NCBI GenBank assembly: GCA_036001065.1
Contig: DASYUQ010000116.1
Location: 1-64,000, forward strand
DNA from: Candidatus Methylomirabilota bacterium
Lineage (GTDB): Bacteria > Methylomirabilota > Methylomirabilia > Rokubacteriales > CSP1-6
Direction: 5' to 3'
DNA length: 64,000 bases
Under the pieces are notes generated by a model. The model saw only the letters and a list, made by a program, of their open reading frames with translations. It ran no database searches and was not told the DNA's origin. Every line of letters begins with the position of its first letter. The first letter of the stretch is position 1. Shown here piece after piece: positions 52,995 to 61,880 of the stretch. The translations under genes were made by a program, and so were the position numbers.

Positions 52995-53384
52995 GTGGCG
53001 ATTCAACGCAGTGAAGACGAGCGGCACCGGTCGCTCGAGACCCTCGCGGTTCTGGCCGCAGCCTGCATCGTCTGCGGACTGGTCTTCAACGTGCCGGCAT
53101 TCGGGTATGTGGCTTTGGGGCTGCTCCTCATCGGATTGTTCTTCAAGCGGCTGGCGGTGAGGCTGGCCGGGGCGTGGCTCGGGTTCGCGGCCGTACTGGG
53201 TGCGGTCAACTCCAAGGTCCTGCTGACCCTCGTCTACTATGTCGTTCTGGCTCCCGTGGCCTTCGTCTACCGGCGCACGCACGGCGATTCCCTGAACCTC
53301 AAGCGCGGCGCTGACAACCGGCAGTCGTACTGGACCGTGCGCGACCACCGCTTCGAACCGCGAGACCTCGAACGGCCCTGGTGA
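52995..53384 (+). CDS. SxtJ-like membrane protein
   Basis: A 129-residue protein with four predicted helices, GTG start. ALGLLLIGLFFKRLA ... VNSKVLLTLVYYVVLAPVAF and the tail GADNRQSYWTVRDHRFEPRD match the SxtJ family (a small membrane protein of saxitoxin and polysaccharide gene clusters, role unknown). Follows DUF5989. Confidence 0.8.
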   Translation: MAIQRSEDERHRSLETLAVLAAACIVCGLVFNVPAFGYVALGLLLIGLFFKRLAVRLAGAWLGFAAVLGAVNSKVLLTLVYYVVLAPVAFVYRRTHGDSLNLKRGADNRQSYWTVRDHRFEPRDLERPW

Positions 53385-53548
53385 GCGCGGAACACCGGCG
53401 CCCCCGAGAGGGAACGAACGAGAAGACCCTGGGGACATCCGCACCGGGGATGAGTCGACTCGCGGTGGCTGAGCGGATGATTCGGACCCTCCAGCGACAC
53501 AACGTGCCGCAAGTCTACGGTTTCGTGAATGAGAGCCTCTGCCGGTGA
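53381..53548 (+). pseudogene. Possible polysaccharide deacetylase N-terminal fragment
   Basis: A 55-codon frame overlapping the SxtJ stop (GTGA). The second half, RLAVAERMIRTLQRHNVPQV and YGFVNES, resembles the early strand-helix of polysaccharide deacetylases (LLAALKAHRVPAVGFVNE type), but the catalytic Asp and His motifs are absent and the frame closes. Weak call. Confidence 0.3.
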
Positions 53549-53575
53549 GGCGCGGCTGCGGTCGAGGCGGGTCGT

Positions 53576-55798
53576 TCACGGAGACCGCAGGTCCGCTCTG
53601 CGGGCGAGGGTCAGCCAATTGATTTTCGGCAATCCGATGAAGCTGGCGATGGCATAGGCTAGAAATGCCGCGTTCGCGAACGCCAACGCGGCGTGGAGTG
53701 AGTGTCCTTGCAGGAGTTCCACGACGGCGCCGAGGAGCCACTGGGCCAGGAGAACGTACTCCGCCACCAAATAGGCGCGCGGCACCCGGGTGCGACTTTG
53801 GGTTTTCGGGGTGCGGCCGAAGGCGGTCTTCCGTCCCGTCCACGCCTGACGGAGTGATTGAAAAGAACCGCTCAGATTGATGGGGATCAGCATCAAGTTC
53901 AGCGCATACACCCGAAGCACATCACCAGCACGATAGCCGCTCTGCAGCAGATCCCGGGTATAGAGCGCGTAATAGGGCACCGCCGTCAGGGGCAGCCAGA
54001 GAGTTTCCAAGCCTTCGCCCAACGGAAACGCCAGAACCACGAGCAGGCCGGTGTTGACCGCGGCGAGGGAAGTCAGATAGTGGCAGCGCATCAGCCCTTC
54101 TGCGAGCCTCCGTCCTCGTGAGGCTCGGCCACACAAATATTGGATCAGTTTCGGCAGGATGATCAGGCCGCCATTGGCCCAGCGCCGCCGCTGAATGATC
54201 AGCGCGCCAAAGTCCGGGGGCGTCGCGCTGAACGCGAGCCGCTCCGGGTAATTGTAAAGCTGCCACCCCCGATCAATGAGATCCACGCTGGACTCCGTGT
54301 CTTCGATCACGGTCCGATCCTGAATGAACTTGCGAATCGGATAGCCGCGCTCCACGTCGACGACGGCGATGTCTTCGAGCGCGCGCTTGCGGACGAGCGC
54401 GTTCGCGCCCACCCAGAATGTCGCCCCATAGTGGGTGAACCCCTGATGGATGATGTACTGGATGTCCGTGGTGGCGCCGGCAATCCGCTCAAGAACTCCG
54501 GGGGCATTCGGAAACGCGTTGTAGGGCGTCTGAGCCACCGCAATCTTTTCGTGCCCCGGTTGTTCCAGGAGGTGGATGAGCCGCGTCATGTATTCGGGGT
54601 GGAGGATGCTATCGGCGTCGACCATCAACACGTAATCCGCGTCAGGCACCGAAAACTCAGCGCCAGCCTGGCCGGTCTCCTCGAGGATCAGCTGCCCCTC
54701 CGGCGTCACCACTTCACGAAACGACCGCCCCATGAGACCGAGATAGCTGTTGAGGTTCATCGCCTTGTTGGCGGCGTGGGAGAGGTTGCCGTACCGCTTT
54801 CGCTCGAAGCTGGTCACACTGACATCGAACAAGCTCACGAGCCATCGATAGGCGGCCATGAGATCCTCGTCGTCGAAGTGGCGCGAGGTCGGCCCCCAGG
54901 CCAATTCGTTGCTCCGCCTGAGGCACCAGCGGGCCTGGCCGCGGTAAGTCAGTTCAACGAAGAGTTCGTCGACATGATCCGTGATCGGATGCTCGGCCGC
55001 CTGGGTCCGGAACCAGGCACCGATGTCACGGTAAAGCCGAGACAGCCGACGCAGTTCGTGCCTGAGGTCGAGAGGGGCGTCTGTCTGGCGGTCACAAAAG
55101 GCGGCGAACGCCGCGGTACACCGTCGTCGGGGTTCTCGAAGCAGTTCTTCGATCTCCTCGGGTAAGCGCCGCATAGCCGAGAGACTTGCGAGATCGTGCG
55201 GGTTCGTTGGTTGCGGCGGATCGTCGATGAGGAGCGCGATGCGACGCTTCGGGCGACCCTGTAACGCGGCCGAAAGGAGCGTCTTTCTGACCACTGGCAC
55301 TTCTTCCTTGTAAGCGGGGACGAGGACCGTCACGGGGGGGACGTGGGGCGCCCGGTAGAGTCGGAGCAGATCATCGTCTGACGCGCGCCGGTGAAGCCAA
55401 AGCCGCCTGAGATAGGCGAAGCGGGTGAGTTGGTACACGAGGCTTCCGTAGATGAGATAGGTGACGATGAGGAGAAAGACGAGTCCTGCGAGTAGATGCG
55501 GCCACGTTGCCGCAGCACGATTACTCAAGATCCGGATAGCCACGACGGCGATGGAGAGGAGTGCGGCGATCAGCGTCACACCGATACCGGCGCCGGTGAG
55601 ATTGATCTCGCGGCGAATCCCCGCCGCCACCGCGGTGGTTCGGCGAAGCGCTGCAGGCCAAGACGACGGTCGCGGACCGCTCGACCAAGCTCGTGTCGTG
55701 TCCGACGAGCGGTCGATCTCAGCGGAGGGGGAGGACCTTGTGGGGCGCGCGGACGCTTCGATCGCCGCCGCTTTCAAGAGGCGCAGGGGACTGGTCAT
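53576..55798 (-). CDS. Glycosyltransferase family 2 (cellulose-synthase-like), membrane
   Basis: A 740-residue polymerising-type glycosyltransferase. Two N-terminal helices (INLTGAGIGVTLIAALL, ATWPHLLAGLVFLLIV), GT-A domain with VTVLVPAYKEE, LLIDDPP, the DxD in LMVDADSILHP, the TED block (VIEDTESSVDLIDRGWQL) and QRRRWANGGL, then at least four C-terminal helices. No PilZ domain. The N-terminal ~60 residues are low-complexity and the start may be further downstream. Opposite strand to the carbamoyltransferase cluster; may build the glycan it modifies. Confidence 0.88.
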   Translation of the reverse strand: MTSPLRLLKAAAIEASARPTRSSPSAEIDRSSDTTRAWSSGPRPSSWPAALRRTTAVAAGIRREINLTGAGIGVTLIAALLSIAVVAIRILSNRAAATWPHLLAGLVFLLIVTYLIYGSLVYQLTRFAYLRRLWLHRRASDDDLLRLYRAPHVPPVTVLVPAYKEEVPVVRKTLLSAALQGRPKRRIALLIDDPPQPTNPHDLASLSAMRRLPEEIEELLREPRRRCTAAFAAFCDRQTDAPLDLRHELRRLSRLYRDIGAWFRTQAAEHPITDHVDELFVELTYRGQARWCLRRSNELAWGPTSRHFDDEDLMAAYRWLVSLFDVSVTSFERKRYGNLSHAANKAMNLNSYLGLMGRSFREVVTPEGQLILEETGQAGAEFSVPDADYVLMVDADSILHPEYMTRLIHLLEQPGHEKIAVAQTPYNAFPNAPGVLERIAGATTDIQYIIHQGFTHYGATFWVGANALVRKRALEDIAVVDVERGYPIRKFIQDRTVIEDTESSVDLIDRGWQLYNYPERLAFSATPPDFGALIIQRRRWANGGLIILPKLIQYLCGRASRGRRLAEGLMRCHYLTSLAAVNTGLLVVLAFPLGEGLETLWLPLTAVPYYALYTRDLLQSGYRAGDVLRVYALNLMLIPINLSGSFQSLRQAWTGRKTAFGRTPKTQSRTRVPRAYLVAEYVLLAQWLLGAVVELLQGHSLHAALAFANAAFLAYAIASFIGLPKINWLTLARRADLRSP

Positions 55799-56387
55799 CG
55801 ATGCCAGAGTCGGTTCGAGCGTGGCCCCTTTAGCAGGAGAGGGCTGGCCGGTGGCTAGGGGGACTCGAGACTGAAAAGTGCCGCGGGGCGCCGGGGAGGC
55901 GTTGAACGCTTCCGGCGAGTTCTGAGGCCATAGGTCCCCTCCGATTCAGGAGACCCCAAGCCCAGAAACTTCCACCCTTCCTTCGGTAGCCCGGCTGTCA
56001 GCTTCACCTGACCCGCGGCTTTGCGTCCCTGCCTCACGACAGGTTTGCCCTTATCGGGAAGGGGTCTCCGTGACTTCGACAACATCCATGAGGCAAGCGC
56101 CGAGCCAATCTCGGGGGAAACGGTGGGAAGGAGCCTGCGTGCTGAACTGACGGTTCGACGGGGACTTGGGCGGCGGATGCGAGTCGCCCGAGAACCGGAC
56201 TCGGGCGATGGGAATGGCCCGTGTACGTCACTACAACGACACAATGACACTCTGAAGGGAGGCGCGGTCGGCCCTTGGCCTGGGAGCGCTACTCTCAGCC
56301 CGCCTTGGCGAAAGTTGCATCCGGCCCCGTGATTTGCCACCATCTGCACGACCGTGATCACGACCTCTCGAGGGGCCATCGCTCGCT
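55799..56387. other. No gene recognised
   Basis: About 590 bases separate the glycosyltransferase from att copy 4. Frames on both strands are short and do not look like known proteins. Possibly decayed element DNA. Confidence 0.5.
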
Positions 56388-56450
56388 CGCAGCAGGTTCG
56401 GCGTGGCGCTCGGCATCGAGGCCCGGGGCTTCTGCGTGCTCGGCAGGTGA
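56388..56450 (+). repeat. Diverged att-like copy 4 (likely island right end)
   Basis: Twenty codons read RSRFGVALGIEARGFCVLGR and stop, homologous to FRSKFNTALGIEAQGFCVLG at the end of the AhpD-like gene. About three-quarters of bases match copies 1-3. No upstream part of the gene is present. It is 22 bases before the next core-like gene. Confidence 0.65.
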
Positions 56451-56471
56451 CGGGCTGAAGCCGCTCTGCCG

Positions 56472-57629
56472 GTGACCCTCCGGGGGCTGCACCTCCTGCC
56501 CGTTGCGATGTTCTTCGGCACATTCGCGTGGTCGTTCGTCTATGTGAGCCTGCCCTTCCACATCCAGGCCATCAGCCCGGTCGACGCGGCGGCGACGCTC
56601 CGCTGGACGGGCTGGATCCTCGGCATCTCGCCCCTGGTCACGGTCGTGACGGCGCCCATCTGGGGCTACTATGCCGAGCGCGGCAACCCCAAGGCGATGT
56701 ACGTCGCGGTCGAGATGCTGCAAGGGCTCACCTTCTTCGGCATGGCGCTGGCGCGGACGTTGCCCGAGCTGCTCCTCTCGCGCATGGTGCTCGGCATCAT
56801 GGGCGCCGCCTCGACCTTCGCCTTCATCATGGCCGGACGCGAGACGGAGACGACCGCGGTGCGCCGCCGGGTGGCGGCGGTGCAGTCGGCGATGACGGTG
56901 GGGCAGGTGATCGGGCCCCTGGCGGGGGCCATCGCGGCCGCGCAACTCGGGTTCCGCACCTCCTTCATGCTGGGCGGGCTCATCCTGCTCGGCTGCTCCG
57001 GCCTGGTCCGCTGGGGCGTGCCGACGGTGCCGGCCACGCCCCGGCAGCGCGATCGCGAGGGCGCGGCGCGGCCGCGGGACGTCGCCGCCGTCGCGCTGAT
57101 CGTGCTGGGGGGCAACGTGCAGGTCTTCTTCCTCACCGCGATCCTGCCGGTGGTCCTGCCCGACCTGGGGGTGGCGCCGGCCCGCACGCTCGAGATCGGC
57201 GGCATGCTGATCTTCGCCTCGGGCGTGGCGGCGGCCCTCGGGGCCCTGGCCGCCCCGCGGCTCGGTGAATGGATGAGCGAGCGCATGCTGATCGTGACCC
57301 TCCTGGTGGCCTCGTCGGTGCTGGTGGCTGCGCTGGCGTCCGTCGCCTCTGTCTGGCTCTACGGCGTGCTGCGGTTCCTCCAGGTGCTGTGCGTGGCGCC
57401 GGTCTTTCCCATCGTCGTGGCCCGCATCGCGCAGCGGGCGGGGGGACAGGCGATCGGCTTCATCAATTCCGCGCGCATCGGAGCCGCCTTCGTCGGGCCG
57501 GTCGTCGCGACCACGGCGCTGACGTGGGATTCGCCGGCGGCGCTCTACCTGCTGCTGGCCGCCATCGGCCTCGCCTGCCTGCCGGCCACCGCGGTGCGCG
57601 GCGCCGTCTCAGGGCCGAGGGCGTTGTGA
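56472..57629 (+). CDS. MFS transporter
   Basis: A 385-residue carrier with twelve predicted helices (MFFGTFAWSFVYVSLPFHIQ start, GYYAERGNPK loop 2-3 motif, RRVAAVQSAMTVGQVIGPLAG). Substrate unknown. GTG start. First gene after the island. Confidence 0.88.
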   Translation: MTLRGLHLLPVAMFFGTFAWSFVYVSLPFHIQAISPVDAAATLRWTGWILGISPLVTVVTAPIWGYYAERGNPKAMYVAVEMLQGLTFFGMALARTLPELLLSRMVLGIMGAASTFAFIMAGRETETTAVRRRVAAVQSAMTVGQVIGPLAGAIAAAQLGFRTSFMLGGLILLGCSGLVRWGVPTVPATPRQRDREGAARPRDVAAVALIVLGGNVQVFFLTAILPVVLPDLGVAPARTLEIGGMLIFASGVAAALGALAAPRLGEWMSERMLIVTLLVASSVLVAALASVASVWLYGVLRFLQVLCVAPVFPIVVARIAQRAGGQAIGFINSARIGAAFVGPVVATTALTWDSPAALYLLLAAIGLACLPATAVRGAVSGPRAL

Positions 57630-57682
57630 TGCGCCGCGTTCGAGCGCGGGCTTTGCCCGCGCAACCTTTCATGGGGGAGGCC

Positions 57683-57711
57683 TCGGAGGGGGCCGTCGAG
57701 GCCCCCTCCGA
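57683..57711 (+). repeat. Perfect GC-rich hairpin, repeat family member
   Basis: tcggagggggcc-gtcga-ggccccctccga, a 12-base stem with 5-base loop, six bases before the ATG at 57717. It may end the MFS transcript or lie in the leader of the ATPase gene. Nearly the same sequence is at 10721-10770 after htpX. Confidence 0.6.
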
Positions 57712-57716
57712 TTGAT

Positions 57717-58805
57717 ATGAGCCGACCGCTGGTCGACGTCCGGCTGGAGGCCCTGTGCACGCGCAGCGGGCAGGAACCCTATCTCGAGGACGTCGCGGTC
57801 CACGTGCGGTACGGCGAGTTCTTCACGTTCCTCGGCCCTCCGCACTCGGGCAAGAGCGCGGTGCTGCGCGCGATCGCCGGCTTCCTGCCGCTGGCGGCGG
57901 GGCGCGTGCTCGTGGACGCCGAAGACATCGGCCGCCTGACGCCGGGCCGGCGCGGCATCGGATACGTCTTCCACGAGGGCGCCCTCTGGCCGCACATCAC
58001 CGTCCGGGAGCACGTCGAGTTCGGCCTGCGCCAGACGGGGCTCACGGCGGCGGAGCTGGACCGGCGCGTGGAGACGGTGCTCGGGCGTCTGGGCCTGGCC
58101 GACGCCGCCGACCGCACCCCGGGCGCCCTCGTCCTCCACCAGCGCCGGCGTCTGGCCCTGGCCCGCGCGCTCGCGGTCGAGCCCCGCGTGCTGCTGCTCG
58201 ACGAGCCCCTGGCGCACCTCGATCCCCTGCCGCGCAAGACGCTCCGGCTGGAGCTGGCCCGGCTGCATCGCGACCTTGCCGTCACCACCATCTGTGCCAC
58301 CCGCGACAGCGCCGACGCGCTGGCCCTGTCCGACCGCATCGCGGTGGTGGAGCGAGGGCGGGTCCTGCAGGTGGGCGACCCCGAGCAGCTCTACCGCCGC
58401 CCGGCCAGCCGTGCGGTGGCCCAGGCGCTGGGGCCCGCCAATTTCCTGCCCGTGCGGGTGATCGAGGTCCGCGAGCTCGGTGTGGTCGTGGAGACCGAGG
58501 GCGGCGACCGCGTCCCCGTCGCCGGCATCGGCGCCTTCCGCCAGGGCAGCCGCGGGCTGCTGGTGCTCCGGCCAGAAACCCTCTCGATCACCGACGCCGC
58601 CATGGCCCGCGGGCCCAGCCTCCCCGGGCGGGTGACCCTGCGCGTCTTCGAGGGCGCGCGCTATCTCTACGAGATCGACATCCGGGCCAGCGCGCCGGTC
58701 CGGGTCGAGCTGCCGGCGACGGAGATCGCGCTCTTCCGGGTCGGCGATCGCGTGCGCGTGGAGGTCAGCAGCGACACGGTGGTGCTGCTCTCCGCCGACG
58801 GCTGA
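57717..58805 (+). CDS. ABC ATPase-like protein with degenerate signature and H-loop, TOBE domain
   Basis: A 362-residue ATP-binding subunit of the CUT1/iron type by layout, with Walker A GPPHSGKSA, Walker B LLLDEPLAHLD, and a C-terminal TOBE-like part. The LSGGQ signature is replaced: the region reads GALVLHQRRRLALARALA. The H-loop His also seems lost (ICATRDSADAL for IYVTHDQEEAL). No permease or binding protein lies next to it. A non-transport or decayed role is possible. Compare the canonical one at 26167. Confidence 0.82.
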   Translation: MSRPLVDVRLEALCTRSGQEPYLEDVAVHVRYGEFFTFLGPPHSGKSAVLRAIAGFLPLAAGRVLVDAEDIGRLTPGRRGIGYVFHEGALWPHITVREHVEFGLRQTGLTAAELDRRVETVLGRLGLADAADRTPGALVLHQRRRLALARALAVEPRVLLLDEPLAHLDPLPRKTLRLELARLHRDLAVTTICATRDSADALALSDRIAVVERGRVLQVGDPEQLYRRPASRAVAQALGPANFLPVRVIEVRELGVVVETEGGDRVPVAGIGAFRQGSRGLLVLRPETLSITDAAMARGPSLPGRVTLRVFEGARYLYEIDIRASAPVRVELPATEIALFRVGDRVRVEVSSDTVVLLSADG

Positions 58806-58962
58806 GCGTCGGCCGTAGCGATATCGCCCCGCGCGCGGGGGTCCGGCGACCACGCGGTTTGGCCCATCGCCGCGGTGGCTGCCTTCTCATACGTCGCGCT
58901 GCGTGCGCTTCCGTCGGCGCGAACGGGCCGGCGGATCCCGTCCCGCCCCCGCGGTGATGCTG

Positions 58963-59727
58963 CTACAGCGAGTAGGTCTTGTCTTGCTCGAGCAGGACGA
59001 TGCGACCGGCGTCGATCCGCAACAGCTCGTCGGCCGTCTCCTGGTAGAACTGCGGCTTGATGTGGAAGATCCACACGGGGATGTCGGGCGGCAGCTTGTC
59101 CAGCTCGCGCCGGACCAGGTCGGGCGTCAGGTGCCGCGCGGCATCGGCCAGGGGGCGCATCCGGTTGGGGAAGGCGCATTCGAGAATGATCGCGCGCACG
59201 CCGGTGAGGCCGCGCAGCGCCTTCCACAGGGCCTGGGTGGGCCCGGTGTCGCCGGAGTAGACGAATCCCCGCGAGCCGTCGTGCACGATGAACCCGGCCG
59301 CCGGCACGCTGTGGCTGACGCTCACCGCGGTCACCCATAGGTCACCCACCCGCTGTTCGGCGTCCTCGGCCAGCGAGCGGTACTTGAGGATCGGGGCGCT
59401 CGCCGACGGGATCTGCGCGAAGTCGGGCCAGACCACGTTGTTGAAGACGGCCGTGCGGAGCGCCTCGGCGACGGGCGCGATGCTGGTGACGATCAGGGGA
59501 CGCTGGGCGCTGAAGCAGGCCAGGGTCTCGGTGAGGTAGGTGAGGCCGGCCATGTGGTCGAGATGGGAGTGGGAGATGAGGACGTGCTCGATCTCGAGCT
59601 GCTCGCTCGGGGTGAGGGCCCCGGTGACGGTGCCGGCGTCGACGAGCGTCCGCTCGTTCACGAGAAACGCCGACGGCCGCTGCCCCAGCCCTTCGGCGCC
59701 GTAGGCGCCGAGCACGCGTATTTTCAC
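58963..59727 (-). CDS. MBL-fold metallohydrolase (class II cAMP phosphodiesterase-like)
   Basis: A 254-residue cytosolic protein: metal motif ISHSHLDHMAG, a second His in VSVSHSVPAAG and Asp in FVYSGDTGPT, with ECAFPNRM and an IFHIKPQFY C-terminal His. This order (SHSHLDH ... SGDT ... HIKP) is that of the class II cyclic-nucleotide phosphodiesterases (PDE2/CpdP-like). It is divergent from an adenylate cyclase, 39 bases away, which supports a cAMP role. Divergent starts share a short promoter region. Confidence 0.85.
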   Translation of the reverse strand: MKIRVLGAYGAEGLGQRPSAFLVNERTLVDAGTVTGALTPSEQLEIEHVLISHSHLDHMAGLTYLTETLACFSAQRPLIVTSIAPVAEALRTAVFNNVVWPDFAQIPSASAPILKYRSLAEDAEQRVGDLWVTAVSVSHSVPAAGFIVHDGSRGFVYSGDTGPTQALWKALRGLTGVRAIILECAFPNRMRPLADAARHLTPDLVRRELDKLPPDIPVWIFHIKPQFYQETADELLRIDAGRIVLLEQDKTYSL

Positions 59728-59766
59728 TGTGTCTAGGGTAGCATAGGTTTCCGTGGCCTCTCGCGC

Positions 59767-61842
59767 ATGGTGACCCTGCGGACGCTCCTGGCCGGCGTCG
59801 GCGCCGGCGTGGTGACGCTGGCCCTGGTGCTGCTCGGCGCCCTCGACACCGTCGAGCTGGGGGCGCTCGACCGGCTGTTCGAGCTGCGGGGACCGCGCCC
59901 GCCGTCGGCGCCGATCGTCGTCGTCACCATCGACGAAGACTCCTTCGACGAGCTGAACGTGTCATGGCCCTTTCCCCGCGCGCTGCACGCCAAGCTGGTG
60001 GACGTGCTCCGCGCCGCGCACCCGCTCATCATCGCCTTCGACGTGGTGTTCCCCGAGCCCTCCCCTCGCGGCCCGGCGGACGACGAGGCGCTGGGGGCGG
60101 CCATCGCCCGCGCGGGCAACGTCGTGCTCGCGGCGGCGATCACCACGGTGAGGGAGCAGTTGAGCGGGGATATCATCCTCAACGTGGACAAGGTCGATCT
60201 CAATGTCCCGATTCCGGTGATCCGCCGCGGCGCGGCCGGGGTCGCGCCGGTGAACGAGCTGCTGGATCCGGACGGCCACCTGCGCCGGGCCGCGGTGCGC
60301 CATCGGCTGGGTGACGAGCTCCTCGATGGCTGGGACCTGCAGCTGTACCGCATGGCCCGGGCCAAAGGCGTCCCGGCGGCGCCGCTGCCGGAGGGGACCG
60401 AGATCCTCATCAACTTCCGGGGCGGCCCTCGGACCTTTCCCTGGGTGCCGTACCACCGCGTCGTCCATGGTGAGGTGCCGCCCGAGACGTTCCGCGGGGC
60501 CATCGTGCTGATCGGCGCCACCACGCCGGTGCTCCAGGACATCTTCTCGACACCCTTCGCCCGCGCGCGCTCGATGCCGGGTGTCGAGATCCACGCCCAC
60601 GTCGTCGACACTCTCCTGCGCGGCGATCGCGTGCGGCCTCTCCCCGGCTGGGCGAGCCTGGGCGCCGCCGCCGCGGCCGGGTTCGCCGCCGCCTGGCTGG
60701 CCGCCCGCCTGCGCGCGCTGCGGGCCTTCCTGGCCGTCGCCCTGCTGTGGGTGGCGCTGGCCGTGGCGGCGTTCGTCGCCTTCGCGCTGGGGGAGCTCTG
60801 GTTCCGCGCGATCGGCGTCACGCTGGCGCTGGTGCTCGGCTACGGGGCGACCGTCATCGACAACTATGTCCGGGAGCAGCGGGAGAGACGGCGCCTGTCC
60901 CAGTTCTTCTCGCCCGACGTGCTCCGCGAGATCGTCCGGGGACAGGGCGAACAGGTGCTCGGTTCGAGCCGGCGGCGCATCACCGTCCTCTTCTCGGACA
61001 TCCGCGGCTTCACCTCGATGTCGGAGAAGGTCGAGCCGGAGCAGGTGGCCGAGATGTTGCGGGAGTACCTCACCGAGATGACCGAGGTGGTCTTCCGCCA
61101 TGGCGGCACCGTGGACAAGTACATCGGCGACTGCATCATGGCGCTGTACAACGCGCCCTTCGACGATCCCGACCACGCCGCCAACGCCATCCGCACCGGG
61201 CTCGAGCTGCAGGAGCGCACGCTGGTGGTCTCGGCGCGGTGGGAGCAGAGGCTGGGGGGCCAGATCCGCAACGGCGTCGGGATCAACACGGGGGAGGCCG
61301 TCGTCGGCGCCCTGGGCTCGCGCCAGCGCCTCGAGTACACGGCCATCGGCGACACCGTCAACCTCGCCTCGCGCCTGGAGAGCCTCACCAAGGAGTACGG
61401 CACCGGCATCATCGTCAGCGAGTCCACCCACGAAAGCGTGAAGGGCCAGTTCCTCACCCGGGAGCTGGGCGCGGTGACGGTCAAGGGCAAGACCCAGCCG
61501 GTGAAGATCTACGGCGTCATGCCGGGCAGCATCCGCAAGTATCCGCGGGCGGCGCTCGACGCGGCGGCGACGGTGGTGGCCGCCGTCGGGGGCCGGACGT
61601 GCGTGGTGCGTACGCTCGACATCAGCGAAGGCGGGCTCTCGGTGGTCGGCCTGCCCTCGGAGCTCGAGCGGGGGGCCACGGTCCAGATCCGGTGCGAGGG
61701 CGGGGCGCTGCCCAAGCCGATCACCGCCGAGGGGACGATCGTCTGGCGGCGCGGCGACCAGGCCGGGATCGCGTTCACGGCCGTGGGGCCCGACGTGGCC
61801 ACGGCCCTCGTCGACCACATTTCGGTCCACAAAGACGCATGA
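59767..61842 (+). CDS. CHASE2-adenylate/guanylate cyclase-PilZ signalling protein
   Basis: A 691-residue receptor cyclase: TM1 (10-30), an extracytoplasmic CHASE2 domain (~35-290), three helices (~295-365), class III cyclase domain (~395-570) with metal Asp in FSDIRGFTSM, KYIGD (Lys for adenine) and YTAIGDTVNLASRLE (Asp/Asn/Arg), then a ~100-residue PilZ-like C-terminal domain (RTLDISEGGLSVVG, GTIVWRRGDQAGIAF). The PilZ RxxxR part is only partly present, so c-di-GMP binding is uncertain. Substrate residues favour ATP. Divergent to the PDE-like MBL gene. Confidence 0.9.
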   Translation: MVTLRTLLAGVGAGVVTLALVLLGALDTVELGALDRLFELRGPRPPSAPIVVVTIDEDSFDELNVSWPFPRALHAKLVDVLRAAHPLIIAFDVVFPEPSPRGPADDEALGAAIARAGNVVLAAAITTVREQLSGDIILNVDKVDLNVPIPVIRRGAAGVAPVNELLDPDGHLRRAAVRHRLGDELLDGWDLQLYRMARAKGVPAAPLPEGTEILINFRGGPRTFPWVPYHRVVHGEVPPETFRGAIVLIGATTPVLQDIFSTPFARARSMPGVEIHAHVVDTLLRGDRVRPLPGWASLGAAAAAGFAAAWLAARLRALRAFLAVALLWVALAVAAFVAFALGELWFRAIGVTLALVLGYGATVIDNYVREQRERRRLSQFFSPDVLREIVRGQGEQVLGSSRRRITVLFSDIRGFTSMSEKVEPEQVAEMLREYLTEMTEVVFRHGGTVDKYIGDCIMALYNAPFDDPDHAANAIRTGLELQERTLVVSARWEQRLGGQIRNGVGINTGEAVVGALGSRQRLEYTAIGDTVNLASRLESLTKEYGTGIIVSESTHESVKGQFLTRELGAVTVKGKTQPVKIYGVMPGSIRKYPRAALDAAATVVAAVGGRTCVVRTLDISEGGLSVVGLPSELERGATVQIRCEGGALPKPITAEGTIVWRRGDQAGIAFTAVGPDVATALVDHISVHKDA

Positions 61843-61880
61843 GCGTTGCCGCGATGCGTCGGGTGTGTTAGAAAAACGCC

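Noticed and set aside
56021-56332. 103-codon plus-strand frame between the glycosyltransferase and att copy 4
   Set aside because: No similarity to known families, no ribosome site; could be decayed DNA but cannot be supported as a gene.
59962-61830. 622-codon minus-strand frame opposite the cyclase gene
   Set aside because: Shadow of a clear CHASE2-cyclase gene.
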